Origin: Pseudarthrobacter psychrotolerans
GTDB lineage: Bacteria > Actinomycetota > Actinomycetes > Actinomycetales > Micrococcaceae
DNA length: 64,000 bases
Reading direction: 5' to 3'
NCBI RefSeq assembly: GCF_009911795.1
Contig: NZ_CP047898.1
Coordinates: 4,030,001 to 4,094,000, forward strand
Below the pieces are notes generated by a model that was not told the origin of the DNA, ran no database searches, and was given only the letters and a program-made list of their open reading frames with translations. The position numbers and the translations under genes are program-made. Shown here one piece after another: positions 15,797 through 25,409 of the stretch. Each line of letters opens with the position of its first letter. Position 1 is the stretch's first letter.

Positions 15797-16090
15797 ATGT
15801 GGATCGGCTGGATTGAATTCGACATCCTCCTGGGCGATGTCCAGAGCCTGAAGGAGAAACGCTCCGTCATCAGGCCGCTGCTGGCCGAGCTCAAGCGCCG
15901 CTTCGACGTGTCCGTTGCGGAGGTGGGGGATCACGATCAGTACAGGCGCTCGCAGGTGGGCGCCGGCCTGGTGGCAGCAGACCGGGCGCACCTCGTGGAG
16001 GTGCTCACCGCCGTCGAACGCCTTGTGGCCGCCCGGCCCGAATTTGAGCTGCTCAGCTCGAGGCAGCGGGAGCTCCACAGCGACGACTGA
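15797..16090 (+). CDS. DUF503 family protein
   Basis: 97 residues: MWIGWIEFDILLGDVQSLKEKRSVIRPLLAELKRRFDVSVAEVGDHD, then the AADRAHLVEVL segment. These are the family's conserved features (a short beta-alpha domain with a LKEKR motif). Its function is not known, and in other bacteria the gene often lies near rbfA. Here it lies alone between two copies of a palindromic repeat. Confidence 0.85.
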   Translation: MWIGWIEFDILLGDVQSLKEKRSVIRPLLAELKRRFDVSVAEVGDHDQYRRSQVGAGLVAADRAHLVEVLTAVERLVAARPEFELLSSRQRELHSDD

Positions 16091-16093
16091 CCC

Positions 16094-16153
16094 ATCGATT
16101 GCTCCGTAGGCGCCCTTTTGCCTGCCCAAAACGGCGTCTACGGAGCAGTCGAT
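16094..16153. repeat. Intergenic palindrome family member 2
   Basis: 60-base inverted repeat with outer arms ATCGATTGCTCCGTAG and CTACGGAGCAGTCGAT, and a centre CCCTTTTG...CAAAACGG. It begins three bases after the DUF503 stop. Confidence 0.75.
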
Positions 16154-16206
16154 GAAGGCTGTGGATAACTTCTGCAGCGAACGCAGCATTCTGCTCTGAT
16201 GAATCC

Positions 16207-17148
16207 ATGAAGACCCCGCGCCCGCTGCCCAAGGAACTACAGGACCGTCCCTTCACAGTTTTCGAGGCGGCGCGTGCCGGGGTGTCGCACAAGCGGCTGC
16301 GACACCGGGCACTGCATCGCCTCGGCAAGGGGATCCGGTCGGAAAGCCCGACGGCGGAGCTCCCCTTGAGCGGCAGGGTCCGGCCTTTCATCGAGGTCAA
16401 TGAGCGATGCGCCGCGTCGCACCTCACCGCGGCGGAGATGCTCGTGCTGCCGCGACGTCAGCAGAAAGGGACTCCCGAGATGTTTCACGTCATCAGGCCT
16501 GAGGGCTCGGCACACCTGAACCGGCCGCATGTCATTGTGCACCGCATGAAGCTTTACAGCGACGAGATCACCACAGTTGACGGAATTCCCGTGACCACTC
16601 CGGAGCGAACCTGGCTGGACATGGCGGAAATGCTCACAGTAGACGAGCTTGTGGCCATGGGGGATAGCTGTGTGCGCGTGCCGAGGGCGGCGTTTGACGA
16701 CAGGGACATGCCACTCTGCAGTTTGGCCGATCTGCAGCGAATGATCGACAGGCACAAGGGAAAGCGCGGGCTACGTAGGGCCAAGGAAGCCATCAAACTG
16801 ATCCGGGTGGGCTCTGACTCGCCGCAGGAGACGCTGTTGAGGCTGGCCATGGTCAGGGCCGGGCTGCCGGAACCTGAATTGAACGTGCCGATCATCGGCG
16901 ACGACGGTCTCCGGCATCACGAGCCGGACCTGTCCTACCGGAAGTACCGGATCGGGATCGAGTACGAAGGTGAACAGCACGGCGACGAAGGGCAGATCGT
17001 CCGGGACATCACGCGTTCTGAGAGCTACGAGGCGCTTGGGTGGACTGAGGTCAGGATTTCCAAGCGGCACATGCTGAATGACGCGAAGCTTGCGGTGGCC
17101 AAGGTCCGCACAGCCCTGCTCCAGGCGGGTTGGCGCATGGCCCGTTAA
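16207..17148 (+). CDS. AbiEi-like / DUF559-type protein
   Basis: 313 residues. The N-terminus (FTVFEAARAGVSHKRLRHRAL, then LGKGIRS) resembles the winged-helix start of AbiEi-like antitoxins and related actinobacterial proteins. The middle has TTPERTWLDMAEML. The C-terminal 110 residues resemble a DUF559/Vsr-like PD-(D/E)xK nuclease fold: Glu in SPQETLLRLAM, Asp in HHEPDLSYR and the EYEG segment. No AbiEii-type toxin partner is next to it, so a toxin-antitoxin role is not supported here. It lies between two palindromic repeats and stands alone. Confidence 0.6.
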   Translation: MKTPRPLPKELQDRPFTVFEAARAGVSHKRLRHRALHRLGKGIRSESPTAELPLSGRVRPFIEVNERCAASHLTAAEMLVLPRRQQKGTPEMFHVIRPEGSAHLNRPHVIVHRMKLYSDEITTVDGIPVTTPERTWLDMAEMLTVDELVAMGDSCVRVPRAAFDDRDMPLCSLADLQRMIDRHKGKRGLRRAKEAIKLIRVGSDSPQETLLRLAMVRAGLPEPELNVPIIGDDGLRHHEPDLSYRKYRIGIEYEGEQHGDEGQIVRDITRSESYEALGWTEVRISKRHMLNDAKLAVAKVRTALLQAGWRMAR

Positions 17149-17151
17149 GCA

Positions 17152-17210
17152 ACGATTGCTCCGTAACTGCCCTTCTGAAGGCTCAAAAGGGCGGTTACGG
17201 AGCAATCGAT
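17152..17210. repeat. Intergenic palindrome family member 3
   Basis: Inverted repeat with arms ACGATTGCTCCGTAACTGCC and the reverse complement of the same motif (GGTTACGGAGCAATCGAT), and a centre CCCTTCTGAAGGCTCAAAAG. It follows the AbiEi-like gene by three bases. Confidence 0.75.
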
Positions 17211-17215
17211 GGGGT

Positions 17216-17256
17216 GCGCCCACGCTGCCCGGGTTCCCTGGCCGAGCTTGCGAGGC
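17216..17256 (-). repeat. Intergenic repeat, copy 3 (CTCGCAAGCTC type, inverted)
   Basis: The minus-strand sequence GCCTCGCAAGCTCGGCCAGG matches the copies at 1261-1304 and 15698-15740. It sits directly next to palindrome member 3, as copy 2 sits inside member 1. Confidence 0.65.
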
Positions 17257-17273
17257 TAGGGCGGCGGTGGGGA

Positions 17274-19610
17274 CTAGCCGAAGTACTTCGGCAGGGTTGC
17301 CTCGTGGGCTTCGCGGAGGGCGTCCAGCGACATGGTGTCCACGCCGTTGATCTCCAGGTTGCCGCTGGCCGCGTCCACCACCCCGATGCGGGTGTGGGCA
17401 AAGCCGCGGGCCGTGCACATGTCCTTGAACCGGACTTCTTCCGAGCGGGGCACGCCGACAATTGCGCGGCCCTGTGACTCGGAGAACAGCGCCGTGAACA
17501 GGTCCACGCCGTCGCGGTCCAGAACGTCCTGCAGGGCGATCCGGGCACCGACGCCGTAGCGCAGTGCGGACTCCACCAGGGCTGCCGCGAGGCCGCCTTC
17601 GGAGAGGTCGTGGGCGGAGTCCACCATGCCGTCGCGGGACGCGTTGATCAGGATTTCGCCCAGCTCGCGTTCGGCAGCGAGGTCAACCTTGGGCGGAAGT
17701 CCGCCAAGGTGGCCGCGCATGTTGGCCCACTCGGAAGCGTCCAGCTCGGCCGCCGTCGTACCCAGCAGGTAGACGGCCTGGCCATCTTCCTTCCAGCCCG
17801 ACGGCGTGCGGCGGGCGACGTCGTCGAGCTTGCCCAGCACTGCCACCACGGGGGAGGGGTGGATCGAAGTGGTGCCTGTCTGGTTGTACAGCGAAACGTT
17901 GCCGCCGGTGACCGGGATGCCCAGCACCATGCAGGCGTCGGACAGGCCGCGGATGGCCTCCGCGAGCTGCCACATCACGTCCGGGTCCTCGGGGGAACCG
18001 AAGTTCAGGCAGTCGCTGACGGCCATCGGAACAGCGCCGGAGGTGGCCACGTTGCGGTAGGACTCGGCCAGCGCCAGCTGTGCGCCGTGGTACGGGTCAA
18101 GGTAGGTGTAGCGGCCGTTGGCGTCGGTGGCCAGGGCAACGCCCAGGCCTGTTTCCTCGTCCACGCGGACCACGCCGGCGTCGTCCGGGAACGCCAGGGC
18201 GGTGTTGCCGCCCACGTACCGGTCGTACTGGTTGGTGATCCAGGCCTTGCTGCACATGTTCGGCGAGGCAACGAGTTCGGTGACGGCGGCAGCCAGTTCC
18301 GCGGGGGCGGAGGGGCGGCCGGCGTCCTGCACGGAGCCGGTGAAGGAATCGGCCTGTACTGAATCCTGCCATGAGGGGCGGGCGTACGGGCGGTCGTAGA
18401 CCGGGCCGTCGTGGGCCACGGTGCGCGGGTCGACGTCCACGATGACGACGCCGTCCCAGGTGATGATCAGGCGGCCGGTGTCGGTGACCTCGCCGAGCCA
18501 GGAGTATTCCACGGCCCACTTGTCCATCACAGCTTCGAAGGCGGCGATGTTCTCCGGGGTGACCACGGCCATCATGCGTTCCTGCGACTCGGACATCAGG
18601 ATCTCGCCCGGGGTCAGCGTGGGGTCGCGCAGCAGGACGGAGGTCAGTTCAACTTCCATGCCGCCGTCGCCGTTGGAGGCCAGTTCGGACGTGGCGCAGG
18701 AGATGCCAGCGGCGCCGAGGTCCTGGATGCCTTCAACCAGCGAGCCCTTGAAGAGCTCCAGGCAGCACTCGATCAGGACCTTCTCAGCGAAGGGGTCGCC
18801 CACCTGGACGGCGGGGCGCTTGGACGGCTTGGTGTCGTCGAAGGACTCCGAGGCCAGCACCGAGGCGCCGCCAATGCCGTCGCCGCCGGTGCGTGCACCG
18901 AACAGGACCACTTTGTTGCCCTTGCCGGACGCGTTGGCGAGGCGGATGTCCTCGTGGCGCATAACGCCAACAGCCAGCGCGTTGACCAGCGGGTTGCCCT
19001 GGTAAACGGCGTCGAATACCATTTCGCCGCCGATGTTCGGCAGGCCCAGCGAGTTGCCGTAGCCGCCGATGCCGGCAACGGCACCGTGCATCACGCGGGC
19101 AGTGTCCGGGTGGTCGATGGCGCCGAATCGCAGCGGATCCATCACAGCCACCGGGCGGGCGCCCATGGAGATGATGTCGCGGACAATGCCGCCGATGCCG
19201 GTGGCCGCACCCTGGTAGGGCTCCACGAACGACGGCGAGTTGTGGGACTCGATCTTGAACGTCACGGCCCAGCCGTCGCCCAGATTGGTGACGCCGGCGT
19301 TTTCGCCGATGCCCACCAGCATGTCCTTCTTCATCTCCTCGGTCACCTTGTCGCCGAACTGGCGCAGGTGGTTCTTCGAAGACTTGTAGGAGCAGTGCTC
19401 GCTCCACATCACGGAGTACATGGCCAGCTCGGCGCCGGTGGGGCGGCGGCCCAGGACCTTCACTACCTCGTCGAACTCGTTCTGCTTCAGGCCCAGTTCG
19501 GCCCACGGCAGCTCGGTGTCCGGCGTCTTGGCAGCGTTCTCGACGGTGTCGATGTTGAACTTCTTGGATGAGGTCTCGACAGGCTCGACCACCGAATTGA
19601 TCTCGGTCAT
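17274..19610 (-). CDS. purL: Phosphoribosylformylglycinamidine synthase subunit PurL
   Basis: 778 residues, the size of the separate large subunit. With PurS and PurQ it converts FGAR, glutamine and ATP to FGAM in purine synthesis. [22 protein letters not shown], then [41 protein letters not shown] and GGDGIGGAS give the ATP- and FGAR-binding sites. The N-terminus carries [12 protein letters not shown], produced by an intragenic repeat (19572-19595). It overlaps purQ by four bases (ATGA). Confidence 0.96.
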   Translation of the reverse strand: MTEINSVVEPVETSSKKFNIDTVENAAKTPDTELPWAELGLKQNEFDEVVKVLGRRPTGAELAMYSVMWSEHCSYKSSKNHLRQFGDKVTEEMKKDMLVGIGENAGVTNLGDGWAVTFKIESHNSPSFVEPYQGAATGIGGIVRDIISMGARPVAVMDPLRFGAIDHPDTARVMHGAVAGIGGYGNSLGLPNIGGEMVFDAVYQGNPLVNALAVGVMRHEDIRLANASGKGNKVVLFGARTGGDGIGGASVLASESFDDTKPSKRPAVQVGDPFAEKVLIECCLELFKGSLVEGIQDLGAAGISCATSELASNGDGGMEVELTSVLLRDPTLTPGEILMSESQERMMAVVTPENIAAFEAVMDKWAVEYSWLGEVTDTGRLIITWDGVVIVDVDPRTVAHDGPVYDRPYARPSWQDSVQADSFTGSVQDAGRPSAPAELAAAVTELVASPNMCSKAWITNQYDRYVGGNTALAFPDDAGVVRVDEETGLGVALATDANGRYTYLDPYHGAQLALAESYRNVATSGAVPMAVSDCLNFGSPEDPDVMWQLAEAIRGLSDACMVLGIPVTGGNVSLYNQTGTTSIHPSPVVAVLGKLDDVARRTPSGWKEDGQAVYLLGTTAAELDASEWANMRGHLGGLPPKVDLAAERELGEILINASRDGMVDSAHDLSEGGLAAALVESALRYGVGARIALQDVLDRDGVDLFTALFSESQGRAIVGVPRSEEVRFKDMCTARGFAHTRIGVVDAASGNLEINGVDTMSLDALREAHEATLPKYFG
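19572..19595 (-). repeat. Intragenic repeat copy 3
   Basis: On the minus strand GGTCGAGCCTGTCGAGACC, a two-base variant of the copies in acs and the sulfhydrylase gene. In purL it is read in another frame as VVEPVETS near the N-terminus. Confidence 0.7.
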
Positions 19611-20392
19611 TTGTTGCCTCCCACAATCTTGTTCAGTACGGAGGTGAAGAAACCCAGGCCGTCGGTATCGGACCCGCCGAATCCGGCGCCGCCGGGCAGG
19701 CCGGTTTCGGGGCCGAAGCCAACTTCCACCGCGTGCTCGGGGTGGGGCATAAGGCCCACCACATTGCCGGCGGCGTTGGAGATGCCGGCAATGTCGCGCC
19801 GCGAACCGTTGGGGTTGAAGCCCACGTAACGGAACACCACGCGGCCCTCAGCCTCGAGGGCGTCCAGGACTTTTTCGTCGGCGATGTACTGGCCGTCCTG
19901 GTTCTTCAGAGGCACGGTGATTTCCTGGCCGGCCTCGTAGTCCAGGGTCCAGGCGGTGTTGCTGTTTTCCACCCGCAGGACCTGGTCGCGGCACATGAAC
20001 TTCAGGTGGTCGTTCTTGATCATGGAGCCGGGCAACAGGTGCGACTCGGTCAGGATCTGGAAGCCGTTGCAGATGCCCAGCACGGGCAGCTTGGCATCGG
20101 AGTTGGCGGCGTCGATGATTTTGGACATCAACGGGGCGAAGCGGGCAATGGCGCCGGCGCGGAGGTAGTCGCCGTAGGAGAAACCGCCGGGGATCACGAC
20201 GGCGTCCACGTCACCAAGGGTGGTGTCTGCGTGCCAGAGCGGCACTGCGGTGCCGCCGGCGAGCCGGACTGCACGGGCGGCGTCTCGGTCGTCAAGGGTG
20301 CCTGGGAAGGTGACAACGCCGATCCGGGCACCTGCGAGCCGGGGCACGGCGGCGACGGCGATCGCCTCGCCGATCAAGGGAAGTTCAGTCAT
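19607..20392 (-). CDS. purQ: Phosphoribosylformylglycinamidine synthase subunit PurQ
   Basis: 261 residues; the glutaminase subunit that supplies ammonia to PurL. The class I glutamine amidotransferase triad is visible: Cys in [10 protein letters not shown], and His and Glu in MPHPEHAVE. The protein is longer than the usual 225-230 residues because of an N-terminal leader of about 20 residues before [13 protein letters not shown] and a Gly-rich C-terminal extension ([15 protein letters not shown]). It starts one base after the purS stop. Confidence 0.96.
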   Translation of the reverse strand: MTELPLIGEAIAVAAVPRLAGARIGVVTFPGTLDDRDAARAVRLAGGTAVPLWHADTTLGDVDAVVIPGGFSYGDYLRAGAIARFAPLMSKIIDAANSDAKLPVLGICNGFQILTESHLLPGSMIKNDHLKFMCRDQVLRVENSNTAWTLDYEAGQEITVPLKNQDGQYIADEKVLDALEAEGRVVFRYVGFNPNGSRRDIAGISNAAGNVVGLMPHPEHAVEVGFGPETGLPGGAGFGGSDTDGLGFFTSVLNKIVGGNK

Positions 20393-20393
20393 C

Positions 20394-20645
20394 TCAGGCC
20401 TCGACGACCTCGACGTTGACGACGTCTTCGATCACGGGGTTGGACAGCAGGGTCTCGGCGGCTTCGCGGGCCTGGGCCAGGATTGCGTCGGTCACCTCGC
20501 CGTCAACCGTGAGTTCAAAGCGCTTGCCCTGTCGGACAGAGCTAAAGCTGGTGAAGCCCAGGCGGGGGAGTGCACCCACGATGGCCTTCCCCTGCGGGTC
20601 CAGAATCTCGGGCTTGGGCATGACGTCAACAACGATCCGGGGCAT
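20394..20645 (-). CDS. purS: Phosphoribosylformylglycinamidine synthase subunit PurS
   Basis: 83 residues, as usual for the small structural subunit that links PurL and Pur[23 protein letters not shown], then [21 protein letters not shown], are typical. The ATG at 20645 is chosen over an upstream in-frame start because the protein then begins as in other PurS and AGGAG lies upstream. A TAGAAT minus 10-like box lies about 145 bases upstream (minus strand, 20791-20786), so the leader is fairly long. Confidence 0.95.
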   Translation of the reverse strand: MPRIVVDVMPKPEILDPQGKAIVGALPRLGFTSFSSVRQGKRFELTVDGEVTDAILAQAREAAETLLSNPVIEDVVNVEVVEA

Positions 20646-20918
20646 CCGGCAACTCCTGTGCGTGAGCATTGGGTAAGGGAGCAGCGGAGTCACGCCGTCT
20701 TACGCCGTTCAGGGATGTTCGGGACAGTCTTTCGAACAGTGTCTTCAGAACAGTGTGGACGGGCGCTCCGCGAGCTTGCTAGCCCATTCTACCGGGCCGA
20801 GCGCCGCACCCTGTATTCGGTGGGATCGGCCACAGTCATGGCGGCGGGGCGGGCTTTCGGGAGGTGGAGGACGACGGCGGCTATGGCCTCGCGGGGCCGG
20901 CGTCACTAGGATTGCGGC

Positions 20919-21104
20919 ATGGCTGAAAAATCGAAATCCGTGCTGTTGCCGATGATGGCTTTGGCCGTTTTTGCCGGGTTGGGCCGGATGGTAGTGCAGA
21001 AGATCAAGGCGGACCGGGCTGCCCGGGAAACGCACGTGACCGGCCCTATGGACGAAAAGACCCGCCAGTGGATCAGCGACGTGGTCCGGACGCCCAGGCA
21101 GTAG
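20919..21104 (+). CDS. Small single-pass membrane protein
   Basis: 61 residues: a basic N-terminus, a hydrophobic segment at about residues 8-21 (VLLPMMALAVFAGLGRMV), then a charged tail (KIKADRAARETH, ending DVVRTPRQ). AGGA lies seven bases before the ATG. No family recognised. It is divergent from purSQL and followed by a terminator at 21150. The small size means it could be spurious, but the start, RBS and terminator all fit. Confidence 0.5.
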   Translation: MAEKSKSVLLPMMALAVFAGLGRMVVQKIKADRAARETHVTGPMDEKTRQWISDVVRTPRQ

Positions 21105-21134
21105 ACGCCCACTCCTTACCCGGGACTCAAGTCT

Positions 21135-21148
21135 TTAGGCAAGCCTAA
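21135..21148. promoter_or_regulatory. IdeR/DtxR-like palindrome
   Basis: TTAGGCAAGCCTAA is a perfect 14-base palindrome that resembles half of the 19-base iron-box consensus of IdeR/DtxR regulators (TTAGG...CCTAA). The spacing between half sites is shorter than usual, and there is no iron-uptake gene close by, so the assignment is weak. Confidence 0.25.
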
Positions 21149-21149
21149 G

Positions 21150-21181
21150 CGGGCGTCCCTGTAACGGGGGCGCCCGTTTTT
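21150..21181 (+). terminator. Rho-independent terminator
   Basis: Stem CGGGCGTCC (21150-21158) pairs with GGGCGCCCG (21168-21176) with one wobble, followed by TTTTT. It ends the small membrane protein transcript. Confidence 0.75.
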
Positions 21182-21427
21182 GTGCCCAAGGCCAAGGCCA
21201 AGGCCCTGCGCCAGATCCTCGGCTGCTCTAAACGCCCTGCTGCCGAGGCGCCCCGAGGCGCTGCCCAGACCGCCCCCAAATGTTCTTTCGGAACCTCCTA
21301 GCCATGTGACGTTCTACACACTAGGGTCGTAGGATGTCGTATGTGGCAGGTGGTATCCCTTGGGTTCCGAGACCGCCCGCACGGCCGAATTCTCCCGATC
21401 CGCCGCCCCGCGGCGCCTTGAAAGGAT

Positions 21428-24390
21428 GTGGATTTGCGAATTTTCACTCAGCGGAGCCGGTACCGAAATATTGGCAGGACCGCAGGAATCGGGCTGGTAG
21501 CGCTGGCGCTGCTGGCCGGATCCGGGATCGCCGCGCAGGCGGCACCGATCCCGTCGAACAGCCCCACCGCACCTCCCGGGTCATTTTCGGAGGCCAACAT
21601 TGGCGCCGACCGTACGGCGGCGAACTTCTTTTACCGGATTCCCGCACTGACCTACCTGGGCAACAATGTGGTGCTCGCCGCCTGGGACGGCCGTCCGGGC
21701 AGCTCCGCGGACTCCCCGAACCCCAACTCGATCGTGCAGCGCCGCAGCACCGACGGCGGTCAGACCTGGGGCCCCGTCCAGGTCATCGCCGCGGGCCACG
21801 AAGCAGATGCCACCGCCCCGAAGTACGGCTACAGCGACCCGTCATACATCTACGACGCCGAGGCCGGCAAGGTCTTCGCGCTGTCCGTCTACTCCAAGGA
21901 CCAGGGCTTCGGCGGCAGCCAGTTCGGCAACGACGACGCCGACCGCACCATCATCTCCTCCTCGGTGATCGAGTCCTCCGACGGCGGCATCACCTGGAGC
22001 CAGCCGCGCCTCATCACCAACGTCACCAAGCCAGGCACCAGCAAGACCAGCCCCGTGGCCGGCGACGTACGCTCCAACTTCGCCTCCTCGGGTGAGGGCA
22101 TCCAGCTCAAGTACGGCCAGTACAAGGGCCGCCTGATCCAGCAGTACGCCGGCGATGTGCGCCAGGCGGACGGCACCAACAAGATCCAGGCCTACAGCGT
22201 CTACTCGGACGATCACGGCGTCACCTGGCACAAGGGTGCCAACGTCGGCGACCGCATGGACGAGAACAAAACTGTTGAACTTTCCGACGGCCGCGTCATG
22301 CTGAACTCGCGCGATAACGCCAACCAGGGCTACCGCAAGGTGGCCATCTCCACCGACGGCGGTGCCACCTACGGTCCCGTCACCCAGGACACCGAGCTGC
22401 CGGACCCGGCCAACAACGGCTCCATCGCCCGGATGTTCCCGGCCGCGGCGCAGGGCTCGGCGGACGCCAAGAAGCTCATCTTCACCAACGCCAATTCCAA
22501 GACCGGGCGTGAAAACGTCTCTGCCCGCATCTCCTGCGACGACGGCGCCACCTGGCCCGGCGTGCGCACCATCCGCGCCGGCTTCTCCGCCTACTCCACC
22601 GTGTCCCGCCTCGAGGACGGCAAGTTCGGCGTCCTATATGAGGGCAACTACACCGACAGCATCCAGTTCGCGAAGTTCGACGACGCGTGGCTGAATTACG
22701 CCTGCGCCCCGCTGTCCGTGCTGGCCGTCACCACGGCCCCCGGCGCCACCTCGCAGGTAGCCGTCACCGTCACCAACCAGGAAGCCAGCACGCTCTCCGG
22801 CGCCAACGCCACCGTCTACACCCCGGCCGGCTGGACCGCCACCACGGTGCCTGTGCCCGACGTCGCGCCCGGCGCCTCTGCCCCCGTCAACGTCGCCCTG
22901 ACTGCCCCGGCGAACGCAAGCGGCCCGCAGAACCTGAACTCTGCCTTTACGACGGCGGATGGCCGGGTTTCGCAGTTCACCTTCACGGCCACCGTCCCGG
23001 CAGCCCCGCAGGTGGGCCTCACCATCACCGGAACGGCCCCGGCCCGCGACGTCGGCGCGAGCCCGTACCAGGCAGGCGACGTCCTAAGCTACACGTTCAA
23101 CGTCAAGAGCACCGCCAACGTCACGGCGAACTCGGTACCGGTTTCGGGGACCTTTGACGCCGGCTTCCTGCCGCCGTCGGCCCCCAACTGCCGGTTCAAC
23201 AACCTGGCCGCCGGTGCCAGCTACCCCTGCATCACGGCCAAGCACACGGTGACCGCCGAGGATATCGCCCGCGGCTACTTCGTCCCGAGGCGAGCTTCAC
23301 CGTCACAGCCAGCGCGACGCCGTCGCTCACCAAGACGGTTCCGTTCACCGGAGCTGCCGTGGCCCTTCGTGATGGTCTGGTGTCCGCCAGCATCACCGGC
23401 GCCCGTGCGGACTCCGGACGCGACCTCGCCACCCAGCCGTACGCCGCCGGCGATGCCTTCCCGTACACCTTCAGCGTGAGCAACACGAGCCTGCTTGTTG
23501 AGAAAGTGGTCCCCACCGCCGGTAACTTCAGCCCGTTTGTCCCCGAAGGCCCGGGCAACTGCCGCTACGGCGTGCTGCCGGCCGGCCAGGGTTACACCTG
23601 CGCCACGCCGCGCCACACCGTGACCGCGGAAGAAGCCGCGCAGGGCTACTTCGTTCCAAAGACCACCTGGGAAGTCAGTTCCGCAGGCCAGAGCAGCAAG
23701 GTCTACACGATCGACGGCGGCGAAGTGGACCTCAAGGTCCGCGACGCCAAGCTGGACGGCACCGTTTCCGCTGAGTGGTCCGACGCCGACGGCGACCGTT
23801 TCGCCAGCGAAGGCGATACCGTCTCGTACGCCTACACCGTTGGCAACGCCGGCAATGTCACCTTGACCGGGCTCAGCGCCCCGGACGCTTCCATCAGCCA
23901 GGTCGCCCTGGCCGTGGGCGGGACTGTAACGGCAACGCGCGAGCACGTCCTGACCGCAGCCGACATCGCGGCAGGCCACCTCGACGCCGTCTCGTTCGAA
24001 GCAAGTGCCACCAACGGCGCCAAGCAGGTCACGGCTACCGTGACCGGAGGCGCACTGCTGCTGGACCTCCAGCCGGCGCAGCCCGGGACGGTCCCCGTCC
24101 TCGCCGTGCAGGACCTCGAGGGGCAGACGGCTCCCTTCGATCTCGGCACGCAGGACAAGTACCGCAACGGCCAGAAGGTGACCCTGAAGGGTCTCGACTA
24201 CGGCCAGTGGTACTACGTGTACCTGAACAAGAAGAGCTACCGGATCGGCTGGATTTTCCCCACCACGGACAACACGGTGGAATTCATCCTGCCCTCCGGC
24301 GTACAGAACGGCCACGACGACGTGGTGGTGCTGGACAAGGATGGCAAGCAGGTCTCTTTCGACCGCCTGCAGGTGACGCCCAAGGGCTGA
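21428..24390 (+). pseudogene. Secreted exo-alpha-sialidase, interrupted by one frameshift
   Basis: Start GTG 21428 (or TTG 21434, better spaced from AAAGGA). A signal peptide (about 40 residues, ending AAQAA) is followed by the sialidase propeller: FYRIPAL (the FRIP motif) and several Asp boxes (STDGGQTW, SSDGGITW, SDDHGVTW, STDGGATY). After residue 430 come repeated Ig-like/NEW1-type domains. The frame runs to 23479, but sense is lost after ARGYFVP near 23287; the same domain pattern resumes in the frame of 23359-24390. One missing base in the C/G run at 23284-23290 explains this. The catalytic domain is intact, so the gene may still work, or the break may be a sequencing error. It probably cleaves terminal sialic acids outside the cell. 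No LPXTG anchor. Confidence 0.85.
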
Positions 24391-24417
24391 GCCAGGGTGG
24401 TTTCCTAACACCGAAGA

Positions 24418-24473
24418 AGACCTCCGCGTGGGACTGGACCTATTCAAAGTCCGGCCCGCGCGGGGGTCTTTTT
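24418..24473 (+). terminator. Terminator after sialidase gene
   Basis: AGACCTCCGCG (24418-24428) pairs with CGCGGGGGTCT (24459-24469) with one wobble, with a small inner hairpin and a following TTTTT run. It lies 28 bases after the sialidase stop. Confidence 0.7.
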
Positions 24474-24622
24474 GTGTCCCCCGGAGAGCTGCACCGCCCG
24501 CGGCAACCCGTGGCAACTCATGGCAACTCCTTGACCGTGCAAACTCATGGCCGACTCAATGGAACTTCCGAGGGAAATCACAGCTAGCTCCCCTCCGGTG
24601 TCCAATCAAAGGAGATAGAGAC

Positions 24623-24870
24623 ATGGAAAGACGCATTGCAAAGAGGGCCCATCGCACTTTGCGCGTGGGCCTGGTTGCAGCCCTTGCCCTGGGGTTCACC
24701 GTGCCCACGGCTGCCACCGCCGACGAGTTGCCTGGATGAACACGGCCCTCTCTGCCGAGCAGCGCTCCGACCTGCTGATCGGGGCCATGACCCTCGACCA
24801 GAAGATCCAGCAGATCGCCATGAAGCCTGTCGCCAATACCAACATCCCGGGCTGTGACTTCTCCGCTGGG
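24623..24870 (+). pseudogene. Remnant: 5' end of a secreted GH3 glycosidase gene
   Basis: A good AAAGGAG site precedes the ATG at 24623. The first 38 codons give a signal peptide (ending AATADELPG) and stop. The next frame, starting at the overlapping ATG 24736, continues with NTALSAEQRSDLLIGAMTLD, then QKIQQIAMKP and NIPGCDFSAGG. These match the N-terminus of glycoside hydrolase family 3 beta-glucosidase-like enzymes. One missing base near 24733 explains the frame change. After about 24866 the GH3 match ends and the sequence becomes part of a different gene (see 24862-25237). Confidence 0.75.
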
Positions 24871-25237
24871 GGTACCAACCGTCCGGGGCGGCGAGGAAGC
24901 TGCCCTGGAGTGGCTGGCCCACCAAACCTCAGCCGTTATCGCTTACAACGACCAGATGGCCATGGGGTTCATCCGGGCCCTCCAAAAGCGCGGCATTAGC
25001 GTCCCTGAAGACGTCAGTGTGGTGGGCTTTGACAACAGCTACGGGGCTGGCCTCGTCACCCCTGCGCTGACCACGGTGGAAGCCCCGCTCTACGCACTCG
25101 GATCCACGGCGGTCAGCAACCTGCTGGCATTTGCCCGTGGCGCACACTCGCAGTCGGGCCAGCCCGTGGTCCTGCCAACGCGCCTGATAGTACGGGGATC
25201 AACGTCGGCTCCGGCCCGCCTTCCGGCCTTCACCTGA
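24862..25237 (+). pseudogene. Remnant: 3' part of a LacI-family regulator gene
   Basis: The frame from about 24862 reads GVPTVRGGEEAALEWL, then SAVIAYNDQMAMGFIRALQK, VSVVGFDN, TPALTTVEAP and LVVLPTRLIVRGS-like sequence. This is the C-terminal sugar-binding half of a LacI-type repressor, ending at the stop at 25237. There is no DNA-binding N-terminus; it joins directly to the GH3 fragment, so a deletion or recombination has fused the two. The intact gene may have regulated glycoside genes. Confidence 0.78.
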
Positions 25238-25315
25238 ACGATGCATGATAGACCTATACGCCTGATGTGGCCTAGGTCATATTCAGCTCTCGGTCTGTAC
25301 CGTTTAACGGCTGGT

Positions 25316-25344
25316 CATGGCATTACATAACCTGTAATGCCATG
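25316..25344. other. Hairpin in the leader of the subtilase gene
   Basis: CATGGCATTACA (25316-25327) and TGTAATGCCATG (25333-25344) are perfect reverse complements around a five-base loop. It lies 66 bases upstream of the subtilase GTG start, in a gap with no other gene; it may be a regulator site or an mRNA structure. Confidence 0.45.
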
Positions 25345-25409
25345 GCCGTTCCAGCTGTTCCAGACTGGCAAGGTGCCCGGCACGTTTATCGTGAAAGGTG
25401 TAGTCGCTC

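Noticed and set aside
16207..17148. An AbiE-type toxin-antitoxin system.
   Set aside because: Only the AbiEi-like gene is present; no AbiEii nucleotidyltransferase gene is beside it, and the C-terminus looks like a DUF559 nuclease fold instead.
18411..19571. A 386-codon plus-strand ORF opposite purL.
   Set aside because: Shadow of purL; His-, Val- and Ala-rich random-looking translation.
20646..20918. A purine riboswitch before purSQL.
   Set aside because: No recognisable purine-aptamer core; only a possible minus 10 box and weak inverted repeats were seen.
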